From positions 5,378,001-5,442,000 of the forward strand of contig NZ_CP016076.1 in the NCBI RefSeq assembly GCF_001941625.1: a DNA stretch of 64,000 bases, in the 5' to 3' direction. Position 1 is the first letter of the stretch. Each line of letters begins with the position of its first letter. Made by a program: the position numbers and the translations under genes. This stretch comes from Actinoalloteichus fjordicus. GTDB taxonomy: Bacteria > Actinomycetota > Actinomycetes > Mycobacteriales > Pseudonocardiaceae. Positions 17,078-25,715 of the stretch are shown here, piece after piece. The notes below the pieces were generated by a model, which was not told the DNA's origin, searched no databases, and saw only the letters and a list, made by a program, of their open reading frames with translations.

Positions 17078-17473
17078 ATGACCGAGCCCAACGCGAAGGA
17101 CGAGACCTCCGCCAACGCCGCGACCACCTCCCGCGCAGCGACGTCAATTCGCCCCCTCTGCGACGAGGAGACGTTCGCCCGCATCCTCACCGAGATCGTC
17201 GCCGACGAGGCACCGCGACTGTTCGCCGTCGTCCAGGAGTACGGCGAGCGCGCCGACGCCCGCATCGCGGCCTGGGGATTCGCCTTTCCAGGCCATGCCG
17301 AGCTGGTCTCCACCGACCACACCTGCCGCATGGTCCTGGAGAGGCCGGAGAACGCCCTGCGCGGTTTCCGTCGCGAGGACGACCACGTCGACGCCCGGAT
17401 CGTCTGGCATGACCCCGACAGGGTCACCGCCCTCGACGAGAACGACGAGAGTGAAGAATCCGACGCCGCCTGA
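17078..17473 (+). CDS. conserved hypothetical protein
   Basis: A 131-residue soluble protein starting at ATG 17078 (AAGGAG 5 nt upstream; GTG 17072 is less well placed). After a Thr/Ala-rich acidic start it has a compact fold (FARILTEIVADEAPRLFAVV, IAAWGFAFPGHAELVSTD, ALRGFRREDDHVDARIVW) and an acidic tail. I know no function. It is divergent from the HTH/DUF397 pair across the palindromes and may be regulated by it. Confidence 0.75.
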   Translation: MTEPNAKDETSANAATTSRAATSIRPLCDEETFARILTEIVADEAPRLFAVVQEYGERADARIAAWGFAFPGHAELVSTDHTCRMVLERPENALRGFRREDDHVDARIVWHDPDRVTALDENDESEESDAA

Positions 17474-17507
17474 ATCATCCCGAACGCCGACACACCGGGA
17501 AAGACGA

Positions 17508-17553
17508 CTGAGTGGACCGTTCGGTCACGGGAATGACCGAACGGCCCACTCAG
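17508..17553. terminator. bidirectional terminator hairpin
   Basis: A 20-bp stem with one mismatch: arms 17508-17527 and 17534-17553, 6-nt loop. It sits between the convergent ends of 17473 (plus) and 17620 (minus), so it probably stops both transcripts. Confidence 0.85.
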
Positions 17554-17619
17554 GAATCGCTGCGGGAGGCCGAAGACACGCCGGGCGCCCCGGCGGTGCT
17601 CAGCCGCCGACCTTTCACC

Positions 17620-19152
17620 TCACCCGCCCGCCGCCACCCGCCCTGACTCGCCGAGCAGGTCCGCCACCCATCGGCACGCCGCGCCGAGCTCCGACACCCG
17701 GCCGCGCGCCGCGACCACGCCGTCCGGACGCAGCAGCACGAACGCGGTCTTGGCGCAGCCCGGCAGCCGCGACCACACGCCCCGCGCGGGCAGCACCCGC
17801 ACCGAGGGCGCCGGAGCCGGGCAGGACACGCCCTCGGTCAGCAGCGTCCAGCTGGTGTCGCGCTCCTCGTCCCGGTGCGACAACAGGATCGGCCCCGCCG
17901 CAGTGCCGACCCTCAGCGCTCCCCGATCCTCGTTCGCCGCCGGGCGCAGCAGCGCGCTCGACTCCGCCGGGCGGTACCGCCACCGCCGTCCCGCCATGAT
18001 CGGCAGGTAGCCGCGCTCGATGAGTCCGACCCGGTCCGCCGCGTGAAACAGCAGGTCGCGCCCGGCCACCACGGCCGGGTTGCGCGCCATCCACGCCTGC
18101 GTCTGGATGTCGGTGTCGCGCACCACCTGCGCCGCCACCGCGTGCCGTTCGGGCCCATAACTCTCCAGCAGCGTCATCGGCGCCGCGCCCCGGATCACCG
18201 AGGCGAGCTTCCAGGCGAGGTTGTGTCCGTCCTGAAGACCGGTGTTGAGCCCCTGTCCGCCCGCCGGGCTGTGCACGTGGGCGGCGTCGCCCACCAGGAA
18301 GACCCGGCCGAGCTGGAAGCGGTCGGCCTGCCTGCGGTGGACGCGGAATCCGCTGAGCCACTGCGGATCGACGAGCCGCAGGTCACCGGGGCCGCGCTCG
18401 TCGACCAGTCGTTGGATCAGCGGCAGGTCCACCTCGCCGGTCTGCTGCTCGGCTGGCGCGCTGGCGAAGAAGCGGAACAGGCCGTCGGGCAGCGCCACCA
18501 CCACCAGCACCCCCGAGGGCGACTGGAAGTAGTGCGCCTCGTCCGACGCCAGGTCGCCCTCCACCCGCGCATCGCCGAGGACGAACCGGCTGGCATAGGT
18601 GGAGCCGGTGAAGGCGAGGCCGAGCTGCGCGCGCACCGCGCTGCCCGCCCCGTCCGCGCCGATCAGCCAGTCGGCCGTGCAGCGTTCCACCGTGCCGTCG
18701 GCGTGCTCCAAGACGGCGGTGACCCCCTCGGTGGCGGCCGGGTCGCCGGAGAAGTCCATCCGATCCAGCGCGAGCAGCCGGCTGCCGTACTCGATGCGGC
18801 CGCCGAGACCGGCGAGGGTCTCGCGCAGGATGTCCTCGGTGTAGCGCTGGGGCAGCGCGCGGGCGGCCAGCTCCGACGGGAAGCGGACGTCGGCGAGCTG
18901 CCGTCGCGAGGAGTAGTAGCGGAAGGAGTTGATGCGCACGCTGTGCTTCTCCACCGCCGGACCCGCTCCGAGGTTCTCGAAGACGTCGACGGTGCGCGGC
19001 CACAGCAGCAGGGCCTTCGAATAGGTGACGGGGGCGGGTGCGGCGTCGACGAGCCGCACCCGGACGCCCCGCCGGAGCAGTTCGCAGGCGGCGAGCAGGC
19101 CGCTCGGACCCGCTCCGATCACCAGTACCTCGGGGTGTGCAGAGACGTCCAT
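17620..19152 (-). CDS. FAD-dependent aromatic monooxygenase
   Basis: A 510-residue class A flavoprotein hydroxylase. The dinucleotide fold VLVIGAGPSGLLAACEL is at the N-terminus, the DG-type motif LIGADGAGSAVR lies near residue 160, and the FAD-ribose motif FLVGDAAHVHSPAGGQGLN lies near 280. The C-terminal thioredoxin-like domain of the PheA/TetX group follows (WTLLTEG to VSELGAAC). ATG 19152 follows AAGGAG. These enzymes hydroxylate phenols or polyketides with NAD(P)H and O2. It follows the KAS III gene on the same strand, 448 nt and one hairpin later, so it could tailor that cluster's product or be an independent gene. Confidence 0.93.
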   Translation of the reverse strand: MDVSAHPEVLVIGAGPSGLLAACELLRRGVRVRLVDAAPAPVTYSKALLLWPRTVDVFENLGAGPAVEKHSVRINSFRYYSSRRQLADVRFPSELAARALPQRYTEDILRETLAGLGGRIEYGSRLLALDRMDFSGDPAATEGVTAVLEHADGTVERCTADWLIGADGAGSAVRAQLGLAFTGSTYASRFVLGDARVEGDLASDEAHYFQSPSGVLVVVALPDGLFRFFASAPAEQQTGEVDLPLIQRLVDERGPGDLRLVDPQWLSGFRVHRRQADRFQLGRVFLVGDAAHVHSPAGGQGLNTGLQDGHNLAWKLASVIRGAAPMTLLESYGPERHAVAAQVVRDTDIQTQAWMARNPAVVAGRDLLFHAADRVGLIERGYLPIMAGRRWRYRPAESSALLRPAANEDRGALRVGTAAGPILLSHRDEERDTSWTLLTEGVSCPAPAPSVRVLPARGVWSRLPGCAKTAFVLLRPDGVVAARGRVSELGAACRWVADLLGESGRVAAGG

Positions 19153-19600
19153 CGTGGATCTCCTTCCCGCCGGGTCGGCCGGCCGAGTCTCGCCTTCGTG
19201 CGGTGCTCGTCGTGACTTCTCTGTTCTGCGAGCCGCCGAGCGGCCCGGCCGAGCGATCCGGCCGGGCGGGCTCGCAAGGCGGTGCGCCGTCTCTCCCCCG
19301 CGCCGGGTGCAGGGGAGAGACGGCGTCGCGCACCAGACGCGGCGGGACGCGCGCCCGGTGCCGGGACGCCTGCCGCCTCGGCAGGCGCGCGTCGACCTCG
19401 TTCGGCATTCCGGCCCGGTCGCGGCACCGTGAAGTCCGTGCCACGCCGCAGGGGCGCGTGGCGCGTCGGATCGGGCGGACCCTCGGTTCCCGGCCGAACC
19501 GGATCGCGGGCTCGTCGGCGGGCACCGAGGCCCGCCCGGGGTCGGGCTCGGCCACGCCGGAGCAGGCCTGCGGGCCCCCGGCACGGCCGACGAAGGCCGA
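19153..19600. other. spacer with strong hairpin upstream of the monooxygenase
   Basis: No gene is evident. A perfect 14-bp inverted repeat (arms 19285-19298 and 19312-19325, 13-nt loop) lies about 130 nt before the monooxygenase start. It is either a terminator for the KAS III operon or an attenuator for the monooxygenase. The rest is GC-rich without recognisable signals. Confidence 0.6.
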
Positions 19601-20614
19601 TCACCACCGCAGCAGCGCGAACCCCATCGCCATCCCGCCGCCGAAGCCCGCCATCAACACCAGGTCGCCTTCGGCGATCTTCGGAGCCGCCTCGGCGAGG
19701 GTGATCGGAATGGATGCCGAGCCGGTGTTCCCGTAGCGCTGGACACTCTGATGGACGACCGCCGAGGGCAGCCCGAGCCGAGGGAACAGGTCGTCCATCA
19801 TCCGGCCGTTGGCCTGGTGGGTCACCAGATGCCGCACCTCAGAGGGCGCCACCCCGGCATCGGCGAGGAACTCCGCCAACGCCGAGGGCACCCGCTCCTC
19901 CACGAAGGACCGGACGCCGCGTCCGTCCATGGTGAACCAGTGCTGTCCGGCTCGAACGGAGTCCACCGAGGCGGGAATCCTGCTTCCGCCCGCAGGCACC
20001 CGGATGAGCTGGTTCTCCGACCCGGAGCTGAGCAGCCGGATCGACTGCACACCCCGGCCGCCGGGCACCGAGCCGAGGACGGCGGCGCCCGCGCCGTCGC
20101 CGAACAGCACGGCGGTCTTGCGGTCGGCGGGGTCCAGGATGCGGGAGTAGACGTCGACGCCGATGACCAGCACGAGACCGCCGGTGGCCGCGAGCATGTC
20201 CCGGCCGACGCCGAGGGCGAAGACGAATCCGCTGCAGACCGCGTTGAGGTCGAAGGCGGCGGCGGAGGTGGCGCCGAGCCGCTCCTGAACGAGGCAGGCC
20301 GTGGGCGGCTGCGGGTGGTCCGGGGTCGACGTGGCGAGGACGATCGCGGTGAGGTCCTCGGCGCGCACGCCCGCCTGGGCCAGGGCCGTGCGCGCGGCGT
20401 CGGTCGCCAGGTCGGAGGCGGCCTCGTGCGGGGCGGCGCGGCGACGTTGCCGGATACCGGTCTTGCGCTCGATCCAGCCGGCGTCCACTCCGGCGGGCAG
20501 GGCGACCTCTTCGTTGGTGACGAGCCGTTCCGGCAGGTAGGCGCCCCAGCCCAGCGTCCCGATCTCCGTCGTGAGGCGATCGGGCAGGGTTCGGGAGGGC
20601 AGGGTCATGGTCAT
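19601..20614 (-). CDS. beta-ketoacyl-ACP synthase III (FabH/KAS III-like)
   Basis: A 337-residue thiolase-fold condensing enzyme with the full KAS III triad: Cys in LNAVCSGFVF near residue 124, His in VTHQANGRM and Asn in YGNTGSASIP. GFGGGMAMG closes the active site. ATG 20614 overlaps the preceding gene's stop (ATGA). It sits in an operon with an AfsA-like hotdog protein and a HAD phosphatase and away from other fatty acid synthesis genes, so it is unlikely to be the housekeeping FabH. It could make the beta-ketoacyl thioester that AfsA-type enzymes condense with a phosphorylated C3 unit. Confidence 0.93.
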   Translation of the reverse strand: MTMTLPSRTLPDRLTTEIGTLGWGAYLPERLVTNEEVALPAGVDAGWIERKTGIRQRRRAAPHEAASDLATDAARTALAQAGVRAEDLTAIVLATSTPDHPQPPTACLVQERLGATSAAAFDLNAVCSGFVFALGVGRDMLAATGGLVLVIGVDVYSRILDPADRKTAVLFGDGAGAAVLGSVPGGRGVQSIRLLSSGSENQLIRVPAGGSRIPASVDSVRAGQHWFTMDGRGVRSFVEERVPSALAEFLADAGVAPSEVRHLVTHQANGRMMDDLFPRLGLPSAVVHQSVQRYGNTGSASIPITLAEAAPKIAEGDLVLMAGFGGGMAMGFALLRW

Positions 20615-20985
20615 CGGTGGTCCTCCAGCTCATCGAGTTCGTCGAAGGCGAGCGGATCGAGCCCGTAATCGTGGGGAAACGACGGATGCTGCCGCCCGGG
20701 GAGGTCGGCACGGACGACGGCGAGTCGTCGCGGCGGCTCGGCGGCCGGTCGGGGAGCATCGGAACCAGTGCGCCGAGAGGCGCCTGCCCCGGGCCGTCGA
20801 GCCGAGCCCGCGGCACCCGCCGAGTCGGCGTCCGACGATCGCGCCGGGATCGAGATCGGCAGCGCCGCCGAGCCCGCCGCCCGTCGTCGGACACCCGCCA
20901 CCGACTTCCGGCGGCTCGACCGGGCTGGGCCGAGCGACCAGGCCGCCACCGCACAGCCGCACCCGCAGTGCTCGGTCTCGGTCAC
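20611..20985 (-). CDS. small Cys-rich-headed unknown protein
   Basis: A 124-residue ORF bridging the phosphatase and KAS III genes, overlapping the first as GTGA and the second as ATGA, so it is almost certainly translated. The N-terminus holds HCGCGC within residues 6-11, followed by a basic, Ala/Arg/Ser/Pro-rich disordered middle. The end is acidic and looks folded or recognised: PSFPHDYGLDPLAF, then DELDELED. I recognise no family. It might be a metal-binding accessory protein, a carrier-like adaptor or a peptide precursor; these are guesses. Confidence 0.6.
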   Translation of the reverse strand: MTETEHCGCGCAVAAWSLGPARSSRRKSVAGVRRRAAGSAALPISIPARSSDADSAGAAGSARRPGAGASRRTGSDAPRPAAEPPRRLAVVRADLPGRQHPSFPHDYGLDPLAFDELDELEDHR

Positions 20986-21665
20986 CACAGAGCGCGCTGC
21001 ATCCGGGCCCAGCCTGCCCGGTCGGCGTGCTCGGCAAGCTTCTCGTCCGGGTGCACCGCGACCGGATGGCCGACCAGCTCCAGCAGCGGGACGTCGCTGA
21101 TGTGGTCGGCGTAGCCGAAGCTCAACGGCAGGGCGAGGCCCTCGGCCGCCGCCAGCTCACGCAGCGCGGCGGGTTTGCCCGCGCCGATCAGGCTCCGGGT
21201 GATCTCCCCGGTGTGGATGCCGTCGGCGTCGACCACGGGCTCCGTGCACAGGACGTGGTCGATGGCCAGCGCCTCCCGCAGCGGATCGAGACAGGCGCCG
21301 AACGACCCGGACACCGCGACGACGACATGGCCCGCCAGCCGATGCCGGAGGAGGCCTGCCACGACCACCGCGTTCACGAAGCCGCTCTCGGCCCGGCGCA
21401 GGGCGAACCAGCGGCGCCCCAGCTCGGCGAGCCGGTCGGCCCGCTCCCCGGTGTAGACCCGGTAATAGCGCCGGTTGAGCTGCTCGCGCGGCTCGCGGTC
21501 CGCGCCGAGTGCGGTCTGGAACTCGGCGAGCCGCCGTGCCTGGTCCGAGTCCGGTGGGATCTCGGTCTCGGCGAGATAGAACCGGAGGAAGTCCACCATG
21601 CTCTTGACCGACAGCAGGGTCTCGTCGACGTCGTAGACGGCGGCGATCTTCGGGGCCCGAGTCAT
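20982..21665 (-). CDS. HAD-IB family phosphatase (SerB-like)
   Basis: A 227-residue haloacid-dehalogenase phosphatase. Motif I is DVDETLL (nucleophile Asp near residue 12), motif II is VAVSGSFG, the Lys is in GAGKPAAL, and motif IV is GYADHISDVPLLEL. The cap is the helical IB type. It overlaps the AfsA-like gene (ATGA) and the small ORF (GTGA). In gamma-butyrolactone and methylenomycin-furan pathways a phosphatase follows the AfsA step, so removal of a phosphate from the condensed intermediate is the natural inference. Confidence 0.9.
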   Translation of the reverse strand: MTRAPKIAAVYDVDETLLSVKSMVDFLRFYLAETEIPPDSDQARRLAEFQTALGADREPREQLNRRYYRVYTGERADRLAELGRRWFALRRAESGFVNAVVVAGLLRHRLAGHVVVAVSGSFGACLDPLREALAIDHVLCTEPVVDADGIHTGEITRSLIGAGKPAALRELAAAEGLALPLSFGYADHISDVPLLELVGHPVAVHPDEKLAEHADRAGWARMQRALW

Positions 21666-22483
21666 GAGGTCACCCCCACCGGCTCGGTCGCGGCCGCCCT
21701 GGCGCGCAGGTACTCGTGCACGGCACGGCGGGCGCGTTTCGTCTCGGCCGCCTCGATGCGGCTCTGGTCGTAACCGCCGAATCGCACCGTGGCGTCGGCG
21801 GCGCAGACCTCGTTCTGCAACACCCGCATCCGCATCCGATAACCGGCCCGCGATTCGTCGGAGAGGTCCTCTTCGAGGATCTCGCAATGAATCGAGGCGG
21901 GCAGTGGAAAGAGGAAGGACTGGAAGGTGATGTCGATCGAGTCCCACACCACATAGAAGTCCCGATGGCTGTTGTGTCGGCCATAGGCCGTCTCGAAGAC
22001 GGCGATGAACATCTGGCGCATCGCCTCGATGATCACCAGTCCCTGAACGTGCTGGCCGGTCTGGTGATCGCCGAACAGCTCGTTGTCGGCGTGCAGCCAC
22101 AGCCCGGCGGTGTAGGCGTCGGAGCCGGTGCGGGTGAGATCGGCGAGCAGGACGTTGGGTTCCCGCTGCTTGTGGACGATGTCTCGTCCCAACCGGGGCG
22201 AGACCGGCGGCACGATCTCGGTCCCCGCGGCCTGCCGCTTGTTCAGCTCCTCCCGCAGGTAGTCGAGTTCGAACTGCGACACCCCCTGCACCGCGAGGAC
22301 CCGCTCGGGAACGGGTCCGCCGCGACGCAGCGACGCCACGAACTGGCTGACGGTCTGTACTTCCTCGATCTTGGTGAGCGCGACGAATCGGTCGCCGACG
22401 ACGCAGGCCTCCCGGCGTGCGGGAATCGCCGTGTCGCCGATGATCGCGGAATCTCGGGCAGGGTTATATGCGGATTCGGCCAT
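21662..22483 (-). CDS. AfsA-related hotdog-fold protein
   Basis: A 273-residue protein with the A-factor-biosynthesis (AfsA) hotdog signature: VHKQREPNVLLADL, then the long helix region DHQTGQHVQGLVIIEAMRQM, and a C-terminal strand pattern (YRMRMRVLQNEVCAADATVRF). ATG 22483 has AAGGAG 8 nt upstream. AfsA/MmfL enzymes condense a beta-ketoacyl-ACP with dihydroxyacetone phosphate to give signalling butenolides or furans. This divergent member heads an operon with a phosphatase and KAS III, and its leader carries two palindromes. Family membership is fairly secure; the reaction is inferred. Confidence 0.8.
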   Translation of the reverse strand: MAESAYNPARDSAIIGDTAIPARREACVVGDRFVALTKIEEVQTVSQFVASLRRGGPVPERVLAVQGVSQFELDYLREELNKRQAAGTEIVPPVSPRLGRDIVHKQREPNVLLADLTRTGSDAYTAGLWLHADNELFGDHQTGQHVQGLVIIEAMRQMFIAVFETAYGRHNSHRDFYVVWDSIDITFQSFLFPLPASIHCEILEEDLSDESRAGYRMRMRVLQNEVCAADATVRFGGYDQSRIEAAETKRARRAVHEYLRARAAATEPVGVTS

Positions 22484-22947
22484 CTCTTCTACTCCTTGAC
22501 ACGTCACATCGCCGATGCACTGTGTGGAGTGCATCGGTGATGAATCGTCTCGCGCACGGACGGCGGGAGATCCGATGAACCGCACGGTTCATCGGCGGTC
22601 CACCATGGATTCTCGGCACCGATCGGACATCAGCCGGTGAATCAGCAGCCGTCGACCACGCGAGAAGACCGCGTACCTCGACAGCCGCACCCCAGTCGGA
22701 TCGACATGCCCTGCACCGCCGGGAATGCCCGGCCGCCACCACGCAGTGACTCGTCGATCCGTGAACAGCTTCGGGTCGGTCGCATTCCTCGATGAGGAAC
22801 GACCGTCGCCCGACGGGCTTCGTTGCCCGATACCTCTGATCATGCCGGGGATCGGGCCAGCGCGGCAGTGCCAGATCGTCTCGGTCGTGATGCGTTCGTG
22901 GCATAGCCCACTCGACCGAATTCCCTGCGCTGAACGGCGGATCGGCG
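22484..22947. promoter_or_regulatory. control region of the AfsA-like operon with two operators
   Basis: This divergent gap has no gene. Two inverted repeats lie just before the AfsA-like start. One is a 15-bp arm pair (22507-22521 and 22528-22542, 6-nt loop, one mismatch). The other is a perfect 11-bp arm pair CCGATGAACCG-CA-CGGTTCATCGG (22572-22595). Both contain CCGATG followed by C or A and AC, so one regulator could bind both. A weaker repeat, TTCCTC/GAGGAA, lies near 22785-22800. No TetR-type receptor gene is adjacent. Confidence 0.7.
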
Positions 22948-23541
22948 TTGCGACTCGCGGGCACCATCCGCCATGACGGCACGGGCGGGGTGGCCGACGA
23001 CCTGACCGAGCCCGCAGGCCTGGCGGACTGGCTCGCGGAGAACCACGACCTCCTGCACGACGTCGTCGACCCGGCGAGCTTCCGCGCCGACGAAGGGGCC
23101 CGCTCGGCCGTCGTCGCCCTGCGCGCGGCGACGGGTGCCCTGCTCGCACGCAGCGTCCCCGGCGCGCCCTCTCGCGCCGACGCCCACCGGCTGCTCCCCG
23201 TGGCCGAGGCGGTCGAGCGCATCAACACCGCGGCGGCGCTCGCCCCCGTCGCACCGGCCCTGAGCTGGCCCGACGACGGACCGCCCACGGCGCGGCGCCG
23301 CCCGGTTCAGCCCGATGCCGTGACCCGACTGGCGGGAGCGCTCGCGGCGGCGGCGATCGACTTCCTTACCGGACCGGATCGCGAGCGCCTCCGGGCCTGC
23401 CCGGCGCCGCGCTGCGTGCGCTACTTCCTCCAGTCCCACGGGCGACAGGAGTTCTGCAAGCCCGCGTGCGGCAACCGGGCTCGCGCCGCCCGGCACTACC
23501 AGCGCAGGCAGCTCCCGACGGAGAAGTCGGCGGCCGACTGA
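22948..23541 (+). CDS. ABATE/CGNR zinc-finger protein (start uncertain)
   Basis: A 197-residue putative regulator of the ABATE family with the C-terminal CGNR zinc finger: CPAPRCVRYFL, then FCKPACGNRARAARHY. TTG 22948 is the first start in frame, but homology (FPALNGGSALRL) already begins upstream without a start codon. An ATG at 22889 in another frame reads MRSWHSPLDRI, which looks like a natural ABATE beginning, so a one-base frameshift near 22915 is possible. It is divergent from the AfsA-like operon and is the only nearby candidate to bind its operators, though that is speculative. Confidence 0.75.
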   Translation: MRLAGTIRHDGTGGVADDLTEPAGLADWLAENHDLLHDVVDPASFRADEGARSAVVALRAATGALLARSVPGAPSRADAHRLLPVAEAVERINTAAALAPVAPALSWPDDGPPTARRRPVQPDAVTRLAGALAAAAIDFLTGPDRERLRACPAPRCVRYFLQSHGRQEFCKPACGNRARAARHYQRRQLPTEKSAAD

Positions 23542-23629
23542 GTCGACCGGGCCGTCGCGCGAGTGGCCGCTCCGAACGCCGTCCTCGGCCGGGCGCCGGG
23601 ACGACGGACCGCGCAGTAGGCGGCGCGAG

Positions 23630-25063
23630 TCAGTCCTGGTCTTCTGCCTGCCGTCCCCGCTTGAACCGCGTCCGCAGTGCCGCGTCGACCTCGTCGAACT
23701 CGCGCCCCGCCGTCTCGGGAACCCGCCGCGCGACGAACCAGAAGCCGAGTGCGCAGATCACGGCGAAGATCCAGAAGGCCTGTCCCTGACCGATCGCGTC
23801 CACCAGCGGCAGGAAGCTGAGCCCGACGATGAAGTTCGACAGCCAGTTGACCATGGTTGACGCGCTCGATCCCACCGCCCGCACCGACGGCGGGAACACC
23901 TCGCCGATCAGCACCCAGAACACCGGCCCCATCCCGCAGGCGAAGGCGGCGATGTAGAGGACCATGAACACCAGCGACAGCACCGGGCTCAACCCGAGGG
24001 CGAAGCTCAGCCCCAGCAGCACGAGCGAGACGAACATGACCCCCAGGGAGACGAGCAGCAGCACGCGGCGGCCGGTCCGATCGATCAGTCGCAGCGCCAC
24101 CAGGGTCATCAGGAAGTTGATCAGTCCGATGAACACCGAGTAGAAGATGGAGTTCGACGCCGTCAGCCCGGTCTGCTCGATGATCGTCGGCGCGTAGTAG
24201 ATGATCGTGTTGATGCCGCCGAACTGCTGGACGGCGGCGAGCGTCAGACCGACGAGCAGCGCGGGTCGGACCGAGGCGTCCAGCAGGAGCCGCCAGCCGT
24301 GTCGGGTCTGCGTGCCCTCGGGATGCTCCTCGGCCTGGTCTCGATGCTCGACCCGCTCGACCAGCCGGTCTGCGGCCTCCTCGTCGGCGATCGAGATGAT
24401 CAGCTTCCTGGCCTTGTCCGCCCGGCCGCGCCGGATGAGCCACTGCGGCGACTCCGGCAGCAGAATCGCGGCCAACACCAGCGCCACCGCCGGGACCAGC
24501 CCGGTACCGAACATCGCGCGCCAGTTCTCCGTCGAGGAGAACGCGAGGTCGACCAGGTAGGACGTGAGGATGCCCGTGGTGATCATGACCTGGTTGAGGC
24601 TGAGGATGCGGCCCCGGATCTCGGCGGGCGAGACCTCGGAGAGATAGATCGGCACGGTCGCCGAGGCCGCCCCGACGGCGAGGCCGAGCACGAGCCTGGC
24701 CGCCAGCAGCATCTCGTAGTCGACGGCGAAGGTCGCGATCACCGTCCCGATCACGAAGATGACCCCTTCCAGGCCGAGCGTCATCCGCCTGCCCAGCCGG
24801 TCGGCGGTGCGCCCGGCGACCAGTGCGCCCACGATCGCGCCGATGAGCAGCACGCTCACCACGCTGCCCTGTTCGAAGGAGCTGAGCTCGAACTCCTGCC
24901 GAATGAACAACAACGCGCCGGAGACGACCCCGGTGTCATAACCGAAAAGGAAACCGCCGATGGCGATCATGAATCCCCATCGCCAGACCTTGCGGTGACC
25001 TTCGGGAGAGATTCCCGAAAGCGGCCCCTCGGTACCCGGCTCGCGAGAGAAACCCTGTGCCAT
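23630..25063 (-). CDS. sugar porter family MFS transporter
   Basis: A 477-residue 12-TM proton-sugar symporter. Family signatures are all present: GFLFGYDTGVVSGAL in TM1, RTADRLGRR, PIYLSEVSP before TM5, PESPQWLI after TM6, QQFGGINTIIYYAP in TM7 and PETAGREFDEVD at the end. The QQFGGIN sequence is typical of XylE/GalP-type sugar importers. It is a single gene with convergent and unrelated neighbours. The sugar cannot be told. Confidence 0.95.
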   Translation of the reverse strand: MAQGFSREPGTEGPLSGISPEGHRKVWRWGFMIAIGGFLFGYDTGVVSGALLFIRQEFELSSFEQGSVVSVLLIGAIVGALVAGRTADRLGRRMTLGLEGVIFVIGTVIATFAVDYEMLLAARLVLGLAVGAASATVPIYLSEVSPAEIRGRILSLNQVMITTGILTSYLVDLAFSSTENWRAMFGTGLVPAVALVLAAILLPESPQWLIRRGRADKARKLIISIADEEAADRLVERVEHRDQAEEHPEGTQTRHGWRLLLDASVRPALLVGLTLAAVQQFGGINTIIYYAPTIIEQTGLTASNSIFYSVFIGLINFLMTLVALRLIDRTGRRVLLLVSLGVMFVSLVLLGLSFALGLSPVLSLVFMVLYIAAFACGMGPVFWVLIGEVFPPSVRAVGSSASTMVNWLSNFIVGLSFLPLVDAIGQGQAFWIFAVICALGFWFVARRVPETAGREFDEVDAALRTRFKRGRQAEDQD

Positions 25064-25715
25064 TCAACGTCTCCTGAGTGTCAACCCGGCGCGATGTTCG
25101 CTCCAGAGCGACCTCGCGTCCGCAGCTCTGAGCAGCGGTTCGCCACTCATCGTCACCGAGCCCGCTGCGGACGGCAACAGATGCGAGACCGACTCAGAGC
25201 ACCGTGCGACGAAGATCAGCAGGTCGGAAGTGTCTGTTCGGGAGTCGGCCGCGAGACTGTGCACCGAACGGGTGGACTTCTCCTGTCGAAGGGATCAGCC
25301 GCACCGCGCAGAATCGACGCGGAGAATCACCCCGGAAGTCGGTCTCGGGGACGCCCCGTCCCGTCCGCGTCGGCCGTGCCGCGAGCCCTCGACGTCCCGA
25401 TGGATCGGTGCGTCGGTGACTGCCCCGCTGTCTCGGAGGATCGCGCCGACGGCGGTCCGATCGCGCACACCCGAGTCTTGAGTCGAGTGGCAGGCAGCGG
25501 CGGAGCGGCGCGTCCGCCGCCCCGGCGGCAGGGGCTCGACAGGGCAGGCCCGCCGCCACGACGTCACCAGTAGCTGAGCGTCGGCCGCCCCGGCCACGCC
25601 GGACGGGTCCTCGGTCCGCGCCCGCCCGCCGCTGTGTCGCCTGGCCCCGGTCGGAGATCGAATCGCGCACGCACAGCGCAGCAGGCTGATCAAGCCGGAC
25701 CGGCTCCGACGCGCG
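25064..25715. other. 650-nt spacer without gene
   Basis: Only shadow frames are seen here. It must contain the sugar-porter promoter next to 25063 and the 3' end of the SGNH hydrolase transcript. I see no convincing hairpin, repeat or small gene. Confidence 0.5.
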
